A DNA stretch of 64,000 nucleotides, taken from NCBI GenBank assembly GCA_008692225.1, contig VICG01000015.1:947001-1011000 (forward strand). The letters run 5' to 3'. Position 1 is the first letter of the stretch. The number at the start of each line of letters is the position of its first letter. This stretch comes from Monilinia fructicola (taxonomy: Eukaryota; Ascomycota; Leotiomycetes; Helotiales; Sclerotiniaceae). A model generated the notes under the pieces. The model was not told the DNA's origin. It saw only the letters and a list, made by a program, of their open reading frames with translations, and did not search any database. The translations under genes were made by a program, and so were the position numbers. Below, piece after piece: positions 50,134-64,000 of this stretch.

Positions 50134-50944
50134 TTAACTCTCACCACTCATCTCTCTCCTCATAGCCTGCCTAACCATATCCCCACAAAGTTTCGCTGTT
50201 GGATTCGCACTAACAGCCAATGCCTTCGCAATCTCATTCCCATACCTCCCACCCGTCATAAAATCTCTCGAGGCTGCTTCCTCGAACTCCACCGTCTTCC
50301 ATGACGTCTCCTTTCTCCTCTTATCGATCCTCACACTCGCTCCAGTGTCAGATGATAGTTGTTTTTGCTGTCAAATGATACAAAGCACCTCGTTGCGTCA
50401 ATGCTTGAGAGAGTGTCTTTGCTGCTTGAGGGGATATTGAAGCCCAGGGCGTCTTCGGGGCTAAAAGAGAAATTGCTTTGTCAAGATCGGATAATACGTT
50501 GAGCGAGGCAAGCTTCATATCCGTCCCCGATGCTTCCGCATCCAAGGGCACGTTTAGATCAGTTCCGGATTCCTTAGTAGATGATATCTCCACAAGCATC
50601 AAATCGCCATAGATTCGGCGTAATGCTTGTGCTCTATTATTTCTCGCACTAGCATAGTTAGGATATTCTGTAATTAAATCATTCAACCTCTGAATGCAAG
50701 CTTGATATTGGGATAACGGCGAAAGTTCAGCTGAAGGTTTGAGTTCTGCAATTTGAAGTTCTACATCTTGCATTGAGAGAATGATATCTCGTTCTCGTTG
50801 TGCAATTTCCTGATATGTAGAGGTATTGATGACGTGGGGATCTTTTGGAAGCGAATTATCGACAAGGAGGGGATTTGATGGACCAGATTCTGGATCCTTT
50901 ATTTTCTCGAGGACCTCGAGATCGTGTCTTGTGAGTGTTGACAT
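50134..50944 (-). CDS. TTC36-family tetratricopeptide protein (one frameshift)
   Basis: Single exon; the frame shifts once in a run of five T (plus strand, 50362-50366). With one base fewer it gives 269 aa, longer than animal TTC36 (about 190) because of an N-terminal extension and an inserted segment. Family pattern: DPESGPSNPLLVD near the start, a TPR helix pair centred on YPNYASARNNRAQALRRIYGD, then LSDLDKAISLL, LSQALTQRGALYHL, WKTVEFEEAASRDFMTGGRYGNEIA and the C-terminal NPTAKLCGDMVRQAM, which parallels the NPYAALCN-M segment of vertebrate TTC36. TPR folds act as protein-binding scaffolds. Divergent to HPPD across 706 bp. In mammals TTC36 has been reported to protect HPPD from degradation; a similar role here is inference. 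Confidence 0.8.
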
Positions 50945-52986
<2,042 letters not shown>

Positions 52987-55900
52987 ATACTAGATGTGGG
53001 GTGTTTGGGGGAGGGAGGGGTTGCATGTTGGGGAAGGGGAAGCGGGCTGCACACTTGATCGATCGGATGACGGGTCGAGGATCCATACGTATCACGCCCG
53101 TAGCAGAACATCGCACATACCACTAACGACGATTACGAAACACGGGCAAAGTACATGGGTAGGCGCTGGCGCTTTGCGACATGCTTTTCGCGTCTCTAGA
53201 TACATTTTGAGAGGGTCTTTGGGGCTGGCATGAACGTCATGTCTTGGCGGGTAGCGAATAGCGAATAGCAAATACATACATATATTTCCCATTCATACAA
53301 CCTACCTAGGTAGTCTCCAATCACATTTCAGAAGATGATGCATGCGTGACTCGGTCCTGGTATCTCAACTTCTGGGGAAGAGGAAAGAGCGCAGGAACGG
53401 CATGATCAGATTCGGGGCACAGTTCAGGGAAAGGGAGGGAGGGAGGGATAGGTATGCAGATGGAAACTTGAGAGCCGTGACTAATTCCCACGGATCGAAG
53501 GGTGGGAATGTTGCGGGAATCCCCGGGAGACACGCGCGGCGCGCTCGTCCGCATTCTCCGACCTTGATTATTGTTGTTGTGAAGAATGTGGCGGGTGGGG
53601 TTTGGTTTGGTTGATTCGTGGGCTGTTCTGCTCTTCTGGATTCTGCATTCACGCGGTCGCATTCCCGCGCCTGTTCCATTCCTCGTTTGCGCGTCGTGCG
53701 TCCGAAGGATGGGGGTGGCCAGCGCTATACCCGCAGCAGAATACGGAGGGGTGGGTGGGATATGCGGTCTCGACGGATGGAGATGGAGATGGAGACGCAG
53801 CTAGCTCCCGAGACAGGAAAGGGGTCCCAAAGTTGCGGGAGATAGGGAGGGGGTCATGATGTAATCTTACATTCCGTACGCAAACCCCATGCAGCCCCAT
53901 CGTACACCATACCACTCTGACCGCACCTCCCATATGTTGACCACCGTGACTGGCCTTGATTTTCCCTTTTATGCCGAGTTTTCTCGATCGGGTGGTGATG
54001 TGAAGGGTGAAGTTGGAAGGAGGAATGGAGACATTTAGGTAACTATTAATGCGCAGGTGGTTTTGGATCAGGAAATTTATGGGAGTGATCGATTCATTTG
54101 CGAAAGGAGTTGCAAAAAGGTAACTATAATATCCACAGCCTTATTCTATCTATATTCCTCGATTTCGAGAGATATAAAGTAGAGCTTTATTTTCATCAAA
54201 TTAACCTGATATAGCAAAAAAAAAGGCTGTTCACAGGACTTATTATACTACTAAAGCTATTTGTAGAATTAACCAGCCTGATAAATATAATCAGTATATT
54301 GTATCGACTATAAAATACACTATACCATTTTTATTTTCATTAATATGAAAAGTATCAACATTAGCTAAATGCCTCTCAATAGAAACATCATATTTGGAGA
54401 TTTTACATATTATATAAACTATGAAAATGAAAATGAAAAGTGGCGCAACGCCTTTAATGAATCATGAAATTCTCATCTAACTTGTCATGTCTTTCGCAGC
54501 ATGTTCCTAATATTTTGCCAATTAGGTGGGATATTCATGCTTATTTTTGTTTCAAGTGTCTGGCTTGATATAACAAGGGTTTGAAGACTTGAAGATTTGA
54601 GCTTTCGGCTTGGTTCTTGAGATTTGAGGTATTGATATATTTAATATCAGAGAGCAAAGGTATACTGAGAGCAAGTCTTTGCATAGTCCCGTCTACTCAT
54701 CGTGTATTTATTTGTAGAGTTATGACGGATGATAAAGCAATGGTGAAGTAATGATGGATTCGAGTGTCCCCAAAAGTATACGTATGCTTATACTGATACA
54801 CTACACATAGTCTACTCCGTGTGTATTTTGGTGTGCAAAGGCTAATGCTAACACTATTACCCATGCCATTCTTTACTATTGAAGCACAGGGTTCTTTTTC
54901 ACAAGGAGACATTTAGGAAAGATATGAGTATGAGGCGAACAAAAAAGGCGTAGAATTTGCACACTAGAAAGTCTGAGTCGTGAGCTCTCGGGTCATGAGC
55001 ACCCCGCCTTTCTCCAACCGGATACTCAAGCAAGTAAGCCTGACAGCCGGAAGATTACTCTTTTCGTTCCTTTCTGAATCCTACTGTGCTGATCTCGTAT
55101 TGTGCTGTATATCCATCCCACCCTGAATAGTCCCGAACTACGCGATATTCTCGGAGTTTCCGGATGTGAGAAGTGTCCACTTCGATTCCATATTTGCGAG
55201 TTGCGAACTTGTTAATTTGCTAACTTGGTGTCCGAGTCGATACCGAGTCGGACGATGCGTATACGGACAAATAACAAACAAGACACGAATTCATATATAC
55301 ATATGGGTGCTGTGTATGTTATGGGTGACCAACCGGACTTCGCATGTTTCGTCGAGTGGTAGCTCAACAAGTCCATCCAAACACCGAGTGCCGGATTGAA
55401 GTTACCTGGTGACGATGGTGATAGCAAAGTATGGTTGTACGCATCTCCACAAACGCTAGCCAAGGCTATTTAATTGCTATGTGCGAGTGTAGGTACGAGT
55501 GAGGTGCTACCATACCCCTGACGCCTTTTTATTTGCGATTTGACAAACAACGAATACTCGAGTACAAGGCTGAAAGGGCGAGGGAGAGGGCGAGATGGAG
55601 ACGTGGGGAGAAGGGTTTGGGGTCCCCGCAGTCATACATACATGGATGGAAATATGACATTCTCACATGTCCTGTACTCGATGACTCCGTGTTGCCATAT
55701 GTTACGATGGAAGTGACGAAAGTCTATGTGGCCATCAAAGCACTCGCTCTCCCACCCACAAGATAAAATCGATTTATTGATTGGTGATCCAACACACCAA
55801 CCACCACATACGAGGCTACCAATACATAATTTTCTGTGTATATCTTGGCTTTGTCTGCCAATATTTGACATGCAACCTTTGTCGCGTCCCCTTGACCTCC

Positions 55901-56604
55901 TTGGCCTCCATTCTCGAAGTTGGCAGGACGAATAGGCTATGAAGGCGGGAGATTGGCGGAATGTTTTATCTCAAGAGGATTTCGAAATTCCATACACCAC
56001 ACGGTCATTATCTCAACAGGTGCGGGTCTTGGCTCAGCCGCCATCTAGACTTGCAGAAGAAGCAAGACATGCCAAGATCTAGTCCGGGTTCCGCGTGTTC
56101 TATGTTTTCGATCTGCTGTAAATCCACGCCAAGTGTCCGGGATGGAGATCGAAATTTGAGGGTATCAAGAGGGTGATGTGTTTTGATGTGACGTGATCTG
56201 ATGTTTTGCGACCGGGAGTGGGATACAAGAGTATGAAGGATTGAAGAGGACATACCAAGAAATGATTATATCGAATGAATCCAGTAAAGTTTCGAGGCAG
56301 TTGAGTACCGAGAAACTACCAAACCTTGTTGTTTTGTTATCCGTTTTATTCATAGATTGGAGGTTTGAGCAAAGAGCGCAAAGATGTCTTGGCTGGTACT
56401 AGATACTGGTAAGCATATTCAATGCCGTACATACTCCAGGAAATATCTTGGAATATCCTCAATATGTCAAGGCTGGACCCCTTTCCCCCCACACAAGTCT
56501 CATCACCGTATCTGAGACTATTGTTCGCGCCCAAATATCTGGGCAATGAAGGAAAGGGAGTAAGTAGAGTAACTAAAGTTGCATGACACCGATACTATTT
56601 AAAT

Positions 56605-57170
56605 TAAAATGAGAAATGAGAAATGAGAGATGAGAGATGAGAGATGATGAGAGATGAGAAATGAGTATTAGGAATCTTCATCCTATCTCTCGAGTCTCAA
56701 CCAAAATTACATATTATCAGATTCCCGAGGTCCATAATTGAATGCATTTTGAATGCATTTTGAATGCATTTGAAACCAAAGCTACAGAATAAGGATTCTT
56801 GGATTGTGGATGCGACGCTTATCACAAAACAACATTATTATTATTATTATTATCATTATTATTATTGCATGCCCAGGTGGCTTGAGCAAGTGAGATTGAT
56901 CGAAAGCAAGAACCGAAGAATGTTTTGTAAGTTATGTCTAACAAATTTAGATGAGTATGAACGAACCTATAAGATGGTTTGTGAAAGACACGCTTTGTGT
57001 TATTGACCAATAGAAATGGAGACTCTTTGAGTGACGGGTGTTATTTATTATTGTATACTAGGTGCGCATTGTACAAAGGATAAAAAGAAGATGATCATGA
57101 ATGAATATTAGGTAGATAGGTAGATGGGTAGATGGGTAGACAGGTAGATGGGTAGACAGGTAAATAGGTA
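56605..57170. repeat. GAGAAAT/GAGAGAT array, ATT array and GTAGATGG array
   Basis: Three short arrays: gagaaatga/gagagatga at 56605-56665, a (ATT)n run near 56833-56866, and gtagatgg/gtagacag at 57110-57165. Confidence 0.85.
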
Positions 57171-57604
57171 CTAGGCATATAATAAATAATCTTACTCAAA
57201 CTACTGGCTAAATTTCAGTCGGTGGATTGTGTTAATGCAGTATATAAGATATAGATATATGTCTATTTCAATTGGAGATTGAGGCTGAGGCTGAGGCCGG
57301 AAAGGTACGACAATGGATGAATAGATAGATCACAAGGACTGAATCCAATCTTGGAATTCTTTATAAGGAAAGAAAAGGATAGAGTGGAATAGAGGAGGAA
57401 AAGAAAGGAAAGAGAGAAAAGAAAAAGAAAAAAAAAAAGAACCTTGGAAGTAAAAGATTCTCTTTATTAGTCTATTTATTTATTTCTAAGACTATTTATT
57501 ATAGATAAATAAATAAATAAAATCTATCTTTTCTTTTAAATAATCACTATAAGTTTTTTAATTATATTAAAATAAATTTTTATTTTAATATTTATTAATA
57601 GTAT

Positions 57605-57901
57605 ATATAAATATAAATATAAATATAAATATAAATATAAATATAAATATAAATATAAATATAAATATAAATATAAATATAAATATAAATATAAATATAA
57701 ATATAAATATAAATATAAATATAAATATATAAATATAAATATAAATATAAATATAAATATATAAATATAAATATAAATATAAATATAAATATAAATATAA
57801 ATATAAATATAATATAAATATAAATATAAATATAAATATAAATATAAATATAAATATAAATATAAATATAAATATAAATATAAATATAAATATATAAATA
57901 T
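57605..57901. repeat. 6-bp ATAAAT satellite
   Basis: About 300 bp of (ataaat)n with four slippage interruptions, inside a wider AT-rich stretch (57470-57900). Confidence 0.95.
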
Positions 57902-58659
57902 AATCTTCTAGTTGAAACTATTAGACTAAACTATTAACCTTATACGAGGAACAATCTACACTACAATCTATACAACCTCTATCAACTTTCTTTCTATTAA
58001 TTGTATCTATCTAGTAATTATCATTTTATCTCTTTATTAAAATACTCACCTCTCTACTACTAGTACTACTACCACCACCACCACAATCTACTACTCTACC
58101 ACCTCTCCTTTCAATCACAGAAATCAAATAAAGTTATATATCCCAGCACAAATCACAACACATCCCTTCCGCACTCAACCTGTCAATGGCTGTCATTGTG
58201 TTCATCATAACAAGTCTTTAGCCTCATCCTTTCATCATCCTCTCATCATCCTTGTCGGATTCTCTTGCCCTGCATTTCCAAGACTTTTCCAAGGCTGGAC
58301 TAATGCAGAGCGTGTTTTACTGATAGGCTTCCAGAAATTCTTATCGACCAGAAATATCTTTCTATTTTTTTTATAGATTCAAGGTTAATCTTGGAACCAG
58401 GGAAGAACTTTAAAATCTCAATTGAAAGAAGAATCATTTCGGAGCTCTGGGGGAAAATCTCCAAACTGACAACGGGGACCGGAGATTGATACTGTACAGT
58501 AAGTATTGTTGAGGTTATCGCTCAGTTTGTTTAAGAATAATAAGAATTTGTGAGTTTGGGAATTTGTTCAACTTATTATTACCTAGGTATAGTACTCCGT
58601 ATAGACGCGAGTATTGAACTGAACTGAACTATCGATCAATTTATCAATTTGGTTTACCC

Positions 58660-58780
58660 CTCATATTTATATATTTACATCCATATTTACATCCATATTT
58701 ACATCCATATTTACATCCATATTTATATCCATATTTCCATCCATATTTGTATCCATACTTCCATCCATATTTGTATTTAT
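58660..58780 (+). repeat. 12-bp minisatellite CATCCATATTTA
   Basis: About ten units with variants (catccatatttc, tatccatattt). A frame runs through it (58649-58912) giving an Ile/His/Tyr repeat; not considered a gene. Confidence 0.9.
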
Positions 58781-59603
58781 CTCCAGATTTATACTTTTGA
58801 TCCTGTTAAACAAAAGAGGAGAAGAGATTTGTTATCTATTCAAGTACCCGTGGACTTATTTGAATACCTTCAGCTATTCGATAACTACCTAGGTACTTTA
58901 CTATTATTATAATTGCCTACTAGTTCTCCCTCGACTCAGCTCAGTCATACATCTCCTTCCAACTTTCTTCCTCTTCTTCTTCTTCGTCTTCTTCTTCTTA
59001 CATATCATAAACCCTCTCTTCTACCTTTAATTCATTACAATAACATCTAGTCATACCGACTCTTTTCAATATACCTTCCTGCTCAGCTCAATAGTAGTAT
59101 AGTAGTACTGTAACCAAGTTCTACTCTGTACTATTTACTCTTGCTTCGTCGCAGATCGGATCGGATCGACGGAGTGTGATCAACCTGTCCTTGTCCTTGC
59201 CCTTGCCCTCCTCCATTCGATCCTCGCAGATGATAGCAAGTTCCAGTTGACATTGTTGTAAAGTATCATCGTCAACAACTTGGTCATAGTATAATAGCTG
59301 GTCAATCAGAGAGACAGAGAGAAAAAGAGAGAGAAAAAGAAAAGGAAGAGAAAAAGGTTAGTGAGCCATGAGTTCTAAAAACCCTTTGGTCAACCGACAT
59401 AGTTCCTTTAGACCATCAAACTACTGAAAGTTAAAAATTCTGATTGGATGCATTTAGGTCGTCTGTCTTCAAAAATTGGAGCACCAAAAGTAAAATTCGC
59501 CATTCAAATGCCCTCAGCCATTCATGCAGAGTCCCGGGACATTTTTGGCGTGTATGCTACCCACACCTCTTCCATATCTTTCCACATTCTCCCATAATAT
59601 TTC

Positions 59604-61935
59604 ATGGATTCTAGATCCACTAACGTCCCACCTGCAGCGGATTCTCGACGTCAGTCACAAACTATCCCAAATCGCGAAAGCGGCGGTTCTTAACAATCGT
59701 CTCGCAATGAATCCGTCTCTGAATCCTACTTCTCAACCCCTCACCACATTTCCTGGCAATCTCATCCACGAACAAGATTTCGCTGTTTGTAAACCACAAC
59801 TCGATAATTACCTCACACTGCCACCACCTGCTGTGTCTTCAGTCTTAAGTCGAAGTCTTCATCAAAAGTACGGAATGTCTAGCGATGGAGTCACCGAGGG
59901 AGTTGGTCACCCTCTCTCTGACACTCCCCTCCCAAGTGGACCTTCAACTGCTCAAAGCAGTCCAAGAATGTGAGTCTATCTCTTTTTTTTTTCATGATTC
60001 CCTTGAAGATATGAACAGTGTTATGAAGAATGCCCATGAAATGAGTTGCGCGCAAATATCTCGACAAATTTTTCACTTGGACCCCGCTGACGTCAAATTT
60101 CACAGCCTTCCAATTCGACAAAATTCTGGCACCACCACCCCCCCGAGTTCGAGCTCCTGCCACGACCCTGAATATCCCTGGTATGACCAGATCCCGCGTT
60201 TCTCCCGATGGTAAAATCGCACAGCGAGATGTCGCTTCGAAGTTGGTAGTCATTATGGTTGGACTGCCTGCTCGCGGAAAGTCGTATATTACGAAGAAAA
60301 TACAAAGATATTTGTCATGGCAGCAACATGAGACTAGGATTTTCAATGTCGGTAACAGACGTCGTGTTGCAGCCGGAAAACCGCAACAGAAGAATGCTAC
60401 ACCACCAACTGCTCAGACTGAAGCACCTACCCATCGTTCATCCCTTCAAAGCCAGCCAATTCGCACAGGCTCAATTCCTGGCATCATAGATGCTCCCACA
60501 CAAGCTGCTCACATGATCCTCAACGGCGTTGATCCAACTCAACAAGAACAAGAAACCAAAGGTCTTGACCTGAAGAAAGTTTCTTCACCGGGCGAGTTGC
60601 CGGACCCGGAAACCATGGATCAGTCAGCCAGTTTCTTCAATCCATTGAATTCCAAGGCGGCTCTGATCAGAGAGCAGGTGGCGATGGCCACCTTGGACGA
60701 GCTTCTGGATTTTCTATTGCTGAAAAATGGCGCGGTCGGTATCTTGGACGCTACGAACAGCACCATTGAGCGACGCAGCCTCCTCTTCAAGCATGTGAAG
60801 GAGAGGGAGCCAAAACTCGGCATCCTTTTCATTGAGAGTGTTTGTGAGGATGAGAGTGTACGTATATCATATATTCATGGTTTTTTTCTTTTGCTAATTA
60901 TTGTTCTAGCTACTCGAGGCAAACATGCGATTGAAGCTCCGAGGACCCGACTACAAAGACAAGGATCCAGAGTCCTCTTTGAGAGACTTCAAGAAACGTG
61001 TTGAGGCTTATGAAAGTGCATACGTTCCTCTAGGGAAATATGAAGAAGACAATCACATGCAGTATATCAAAATGATAGATGTTGGACGAAAGGTTGTTCA
61101 CTATCAACTCAAGGGCTTCTTGACCGGAGGAATAGCATCATACTTGTCGACATTCAACCTTTCACCAAGGCAAATTTGGATCACACGACATGGAAAGTCC
61201 AAGGACAATGCAATTGGCAAGCTTGGTGGTGATTCTGATCTGACCGAGGAAGGACAAAAATACGCTCAAGTTCTTCACAACTTCATTACAGATAGCCGAA
61301 GAAGATGGCTTCTCGAGCAACAGCAATCCGCTATTGAGAGTGCGAAATACCCCCCAGGAGGCGAGGCAGTCAGAACACCACCCTATCCAGACATTATGGG
61401 AGAATTGGATGAAAAGAACTTTTGTGTGTGGACTTCTATGCTCAACCGAAGTATTCAAACGGCCGAGGTCTTTGAACAGGATGAAGATTATGATGTCAAA
61501 AACTGGGAAATGTTGAATGAATTGAATGCTGGTTCCTTTGAGGGATTGACCTACAAGGAAATCGAATCGCGCTTTCCAGATGAGTACGAAAAGCGAGCTA
61601 GGGACAAGTTGCATTACATCTATCCAGGAGTTGGAGGTGAGGGCTATCTGCAAGTCATCAGTCGATTAAGAGATATGGTTCGAGAGCTTGAACGTATTAC
61701 AGATCATGTTCTTATTATTGGACACCGATCTGTTGCTCGAGTCTTGATGGCATATTTCATGGATCTCACGAGAGATGATATTGCTGATTTGGATGTGCCT
61801 TTGGGAATGCTCTACGCCATCGAACCAAAACCGTATGGTATCGAATTTCACGCATACAAGTACAATGAACGACAAGAATGGTTCGATGAACTCCCGGGCT
61901 ATAAACCAAGAAAGGAGACGGAGAAGGGCAATTAA
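59604..61935 (+). CDS. 6-phosphofructo-2-kinase/fructose-2,6-bisphosphatase
   Basis: Exons 59604-59969, 60106-60857 and 60910-61935; introns 136 and 52 bp. The kinase and phosphatase parts read cleanly from about 60146. The N-terminal region needs two single-base corrections (a GG near 59687 and a seven-C run at 60139-60145) to run from MDSRSTNVPPAADSRRQ into ATTLNIPGMTRSRVSPDG; the result, 713 aa, keeps frame across both introns. Kinase: Walker A GLPARGKSYITKK, QRYLSWQQHETRIFNVGNRRR, ILDATNSTIERR and FIESVCEDE. Phosphatase (histidine phosphatase fold): WITRHGKSKDN, GGDSDLTEEG, MLNELNAGSFEGLTY, and IIGHRSVARVLMAYF with the second histidine, so both activities seem possible. It sets fructose-2,6-bisphosphate, the switch between glycolysis and gluconeogenesis. 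The N-terminus is the least certain part; a shorter start at 59707 is an alternative. Confidence 0.9.
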
Positions 61936-64000
61936 AGGCTCAAGTATCTACATACGGTGGGTTAGAAATTCGGAAAACAGAATTGTAAACATATGGGACC
62001 TGGAGTTTATGTCATTCGGGACGAGTTTGCTTCATTGCATAGCGAGGTCATCTTCACAAATTTGGAGTTGGGGATTTGAACTGGGGGAAAGCAAGATTTG
62101 TAACAACAACTGGGATATTCAAATTGGGGTTAGGGAATCAGAAATGCGAATGCGGATGCGGATGCGGATGCGGATATCTTTGGGATGAGCATAAGAATAT
62201 GGGCAAATATGACCAGAGCATGCAGAGAATCTTTTCTACTCCTTATGATAAGATGAGATGAGAGAGGTTGAGGCATCAATGGATTGCGTATGCATCTACT
62301 TACCCATACTTCGGAGGATAATACCCAAAAGATAAAGATTGGCTTGATTTTACGTTTTAGAAGGAAACCTACACTACCATAGATGAAAGATCAGAGGATA
62401 GGTATCATTTTTATACCATGGATGGGACATAGAAATAGATATATTTGCGAGAGGTCAAGGGAAAGGAAGAAGGTAAATGTGTAAAAACCAATAAATATTG
62501 TTTGCTTTAAAACTGAGTTTACTACGTGTGATATTTTATGTTTTTTTAGTTGATTGACCTACCATGTGAATTTGCATTCCTAGAATAGCTCACCGGTAGA
62601 AAACTTGATGTTTTCACGTTCAGTACAATTAGATCTTGTTTTGATTGCCGTGGCGTTAGTAACTTTGAAGAGTTATTATTACTCTCGTCGACATATAATG
62701 CTATGATATGATATGATATTTCATTAATTGATTGATATTGATTGACAGAACCTTACCTACCTCGGTTCAACTCACACTCATTGATTCTGGATAACCAATC
62801 CTGGATTTTGCTCCTCGGTGGTGGTCCCTTTTCATTCAATAGGATGGTACACCTCCGGGGAGGGGGGAAGGGGGCTATCTACCTAGGTAGGTACCTCCAG
62901 CTGCCTGCAGTAACCTACGTACAGTCTCTCCCTCCCTCTCTCTCTCACACTCTCACTCTCACTCTCATCTGGAATTCGGAACCTGACTTTTCCCTCCCCG
63001 CCTTGGTTTCACTCATCCTGCCTCTTGCAGTAACAACCTAGGTAAGTCAGTCGGTCAGTCAGTCAGTCAGTACCTTTGCATTTTGATACTTCGCTCTTGA
63101 TCCATCTCTGCATCTCTATATCGGATTCTCTTTTGATCGGATTCTTTCCTGATAAGGTTACGGATAAGGTTAAGGTTGTATGCACCTAGGTAAGCTTGGC
63201 TGTGCTGTGCTGTGCTGTGCTGTGTTTTTCTTTTCTTTCTCTACGGAGTAATTACTGTATTTCCAGGTCGTCCATCCAGCCATCCTTGTAAATCGGAGTA
63301 CGGAGTAGCTACCTACTACCTAGTACTTTACATGTACGTACAGAAACTACATACATACATACATACATACATACATACATACACAGCGCTGGCCGGGTTC
63401 GACTAGTGGCGGGTTAAGGTTACGGGAGGGTGTTTTTTCCCCTGAGGGGTCCACGGGCAGCTTTGACCTCTTTTGGAATTTTTTTCTTCTCCCCCGGGAG
63501 CGTTGTGGATGTGCGGTTTCGACGTCATCTTTACCTCTGGGGTGCCTACGTTCTGCGCTCGCTTGGCTGTGCTTGGCTGGGGTGGTGGTTGGTTGCTCAG
63601 GGTTGCTGCTTTGCTTTGTGCGTTTTGGTCGTGGATTGGGTTGGGTTCGGTTTAGCTTTTGCCTTTGCCTTTGCCTTGCTGCGCCTTTCTCAATGTTGTT
63701 GGGGGCGCTGCGAGGAAGAGCTCCTTGACTACGTCCCGTGGTCGCGGTACGTATTGATGCTGGAGGCTGGAGGTTGGAGATGACCTTTTTGTTTGGCGTT
63801 TGCTTTCGGGCTCTTTCTTTCTTTTGTGTTTGGCGTTGGGCTTTCTCCAGGCTTCGCCGGATCGGATGCAGGGGGGGATGGATAAACAAAGTCGCGTCGC
63901 CTGCTGCGTTGATGTCTTTGTTGTCTCTCGTTTGTTTGTTGCGTTTGGTGTTTGTCTGTGTTGTTTTGAGCTGGCTCGTATTGCACATGCGACTAATGTG
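61936..64000. other. right-end intergenic stretch, probably promoter of a gene beyond the window
   Basis: No recognised gene. 62140-62178 is a GCGGAT array. From 62740 on, the sequence turns pyrimidine-rich, with ACCTAGGT at 62881, 63036 and 63184, TACGGAGTA at 63242 and 63299, GTGCT (63196-63224) and ACAT (63350-63384) arrays. A 213-codon minus-strand frame (63347-63988) is Lys/Arg/Gln/Thr-rich and domain-free; I do not call it. Confidence 0.5.

Larger units (their letters stand above)
52987..59603. other. 6.6-kb intergenic stretch, no recognised gene
   Basis: Includes the HPPD 3' region, a GC-rich patch (53340-53900) whose several overlapping open frames look like composition artefacts, an AT-richer part (54060-54450), microsatellites (separate entries) and the promoter/leader of the bifunctional kinase-phosphatase. 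ACCTAGGT occurs at 53304, 58581 and 58887, and TACTCCGTA at 58593. Confidence 0.5.

Noticed and set aside
63347..63988. 213-codon minus-strand open frame
   Set aside because: Lys/Arg/Gln/Thr-rich composition without domain, ends in an ACAT microsatellite, and mirrors a CT-rich promoter-like region.

Overview
This window looks like nuclear DNA of a filamentous ascomycete (Pezizomycotina), most likely a leotiomycete of the Botrytis/Sclerotinia/Monilinia kind. The reasons are many short GT-AG introns (about 49-136 bp) with CTAAC/CTGAC-like branch sites, a velvet regulator, a filamentous-type Chs7-like protein, and long gene-poor spacers with microsatellites and very AT-rich blocks of the kind left by repeat-induced point mutation (RIP). 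The order is inferred from gene content and style, not proven. No rRNA, tRNA or CRISPR array was found.

Layout. 1.7-22 kb is the gene-rich part: NUR1-like nuclear rim protein (-), V-ATPase subunit F (+, sharing a 294-bp divergent promoter with NUR1), NPC2-type sterol/lipid carrier (-), a WW-domain Q/P/G-rich protein (+), TFIIH subunit SSL1/p44 (-), a Chs7-like protein (-), a 4.4-kb spacer, an MFS sugar transporter with long tails (+), and a Pmt2-type protein O-mannosyltransferase (+). 21.8-31 kb is gene-poor: a CpG-dense GC-rich island, two AT-rich RIP-like blocks, several satellites, a 102-bp tandem duplication and a 154-bp foldback element flanked by TA. 31-39.3 kb holds an Mga2/Spt23-type membrane-tethered transcription factor (+) and a convergent, disordered AT-hook-type protein (-), both broken by many 1-2 base indels. 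41.9-43.8 kb is the velvet gene veA (-), followed by a 6.4-kb stretch without recognisable genes. 50.1-53 kb is a head-to-head pair: a TTC36-family TPR protein (-) and 4-hydroxyphenylpyruvate dioxygenase (+). 59.6-61.9 kb is a bifunctional 6-phosphofructo-2-kinase/fructose-2,6-bisphosphatase (+). The rest of the right end is spacer.

How the genes relate. Most are unrelated housekeeping genes (transcription/DNA repair, vacuolar acidification, secretory-pathway glycosylation, cell wall, lipid and sugar metabolism, development). The one pairing that looks functional is TTC36-HPPD: animal TTC36 has been linked to HPPD stability and tyrosine breakdown, and here the fungal relatives share one intergenic region.

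Data quality. I inferred 27 frame-breaking indels, 20 of them single-base insertions, mostly in short homopolymers. All lie right of 31.7 kb, with 23 packed into 31.7-39 kb. Taking each out restores a continuous frame and family-like length, so they look more like sequence/assembly errors than gene decay.
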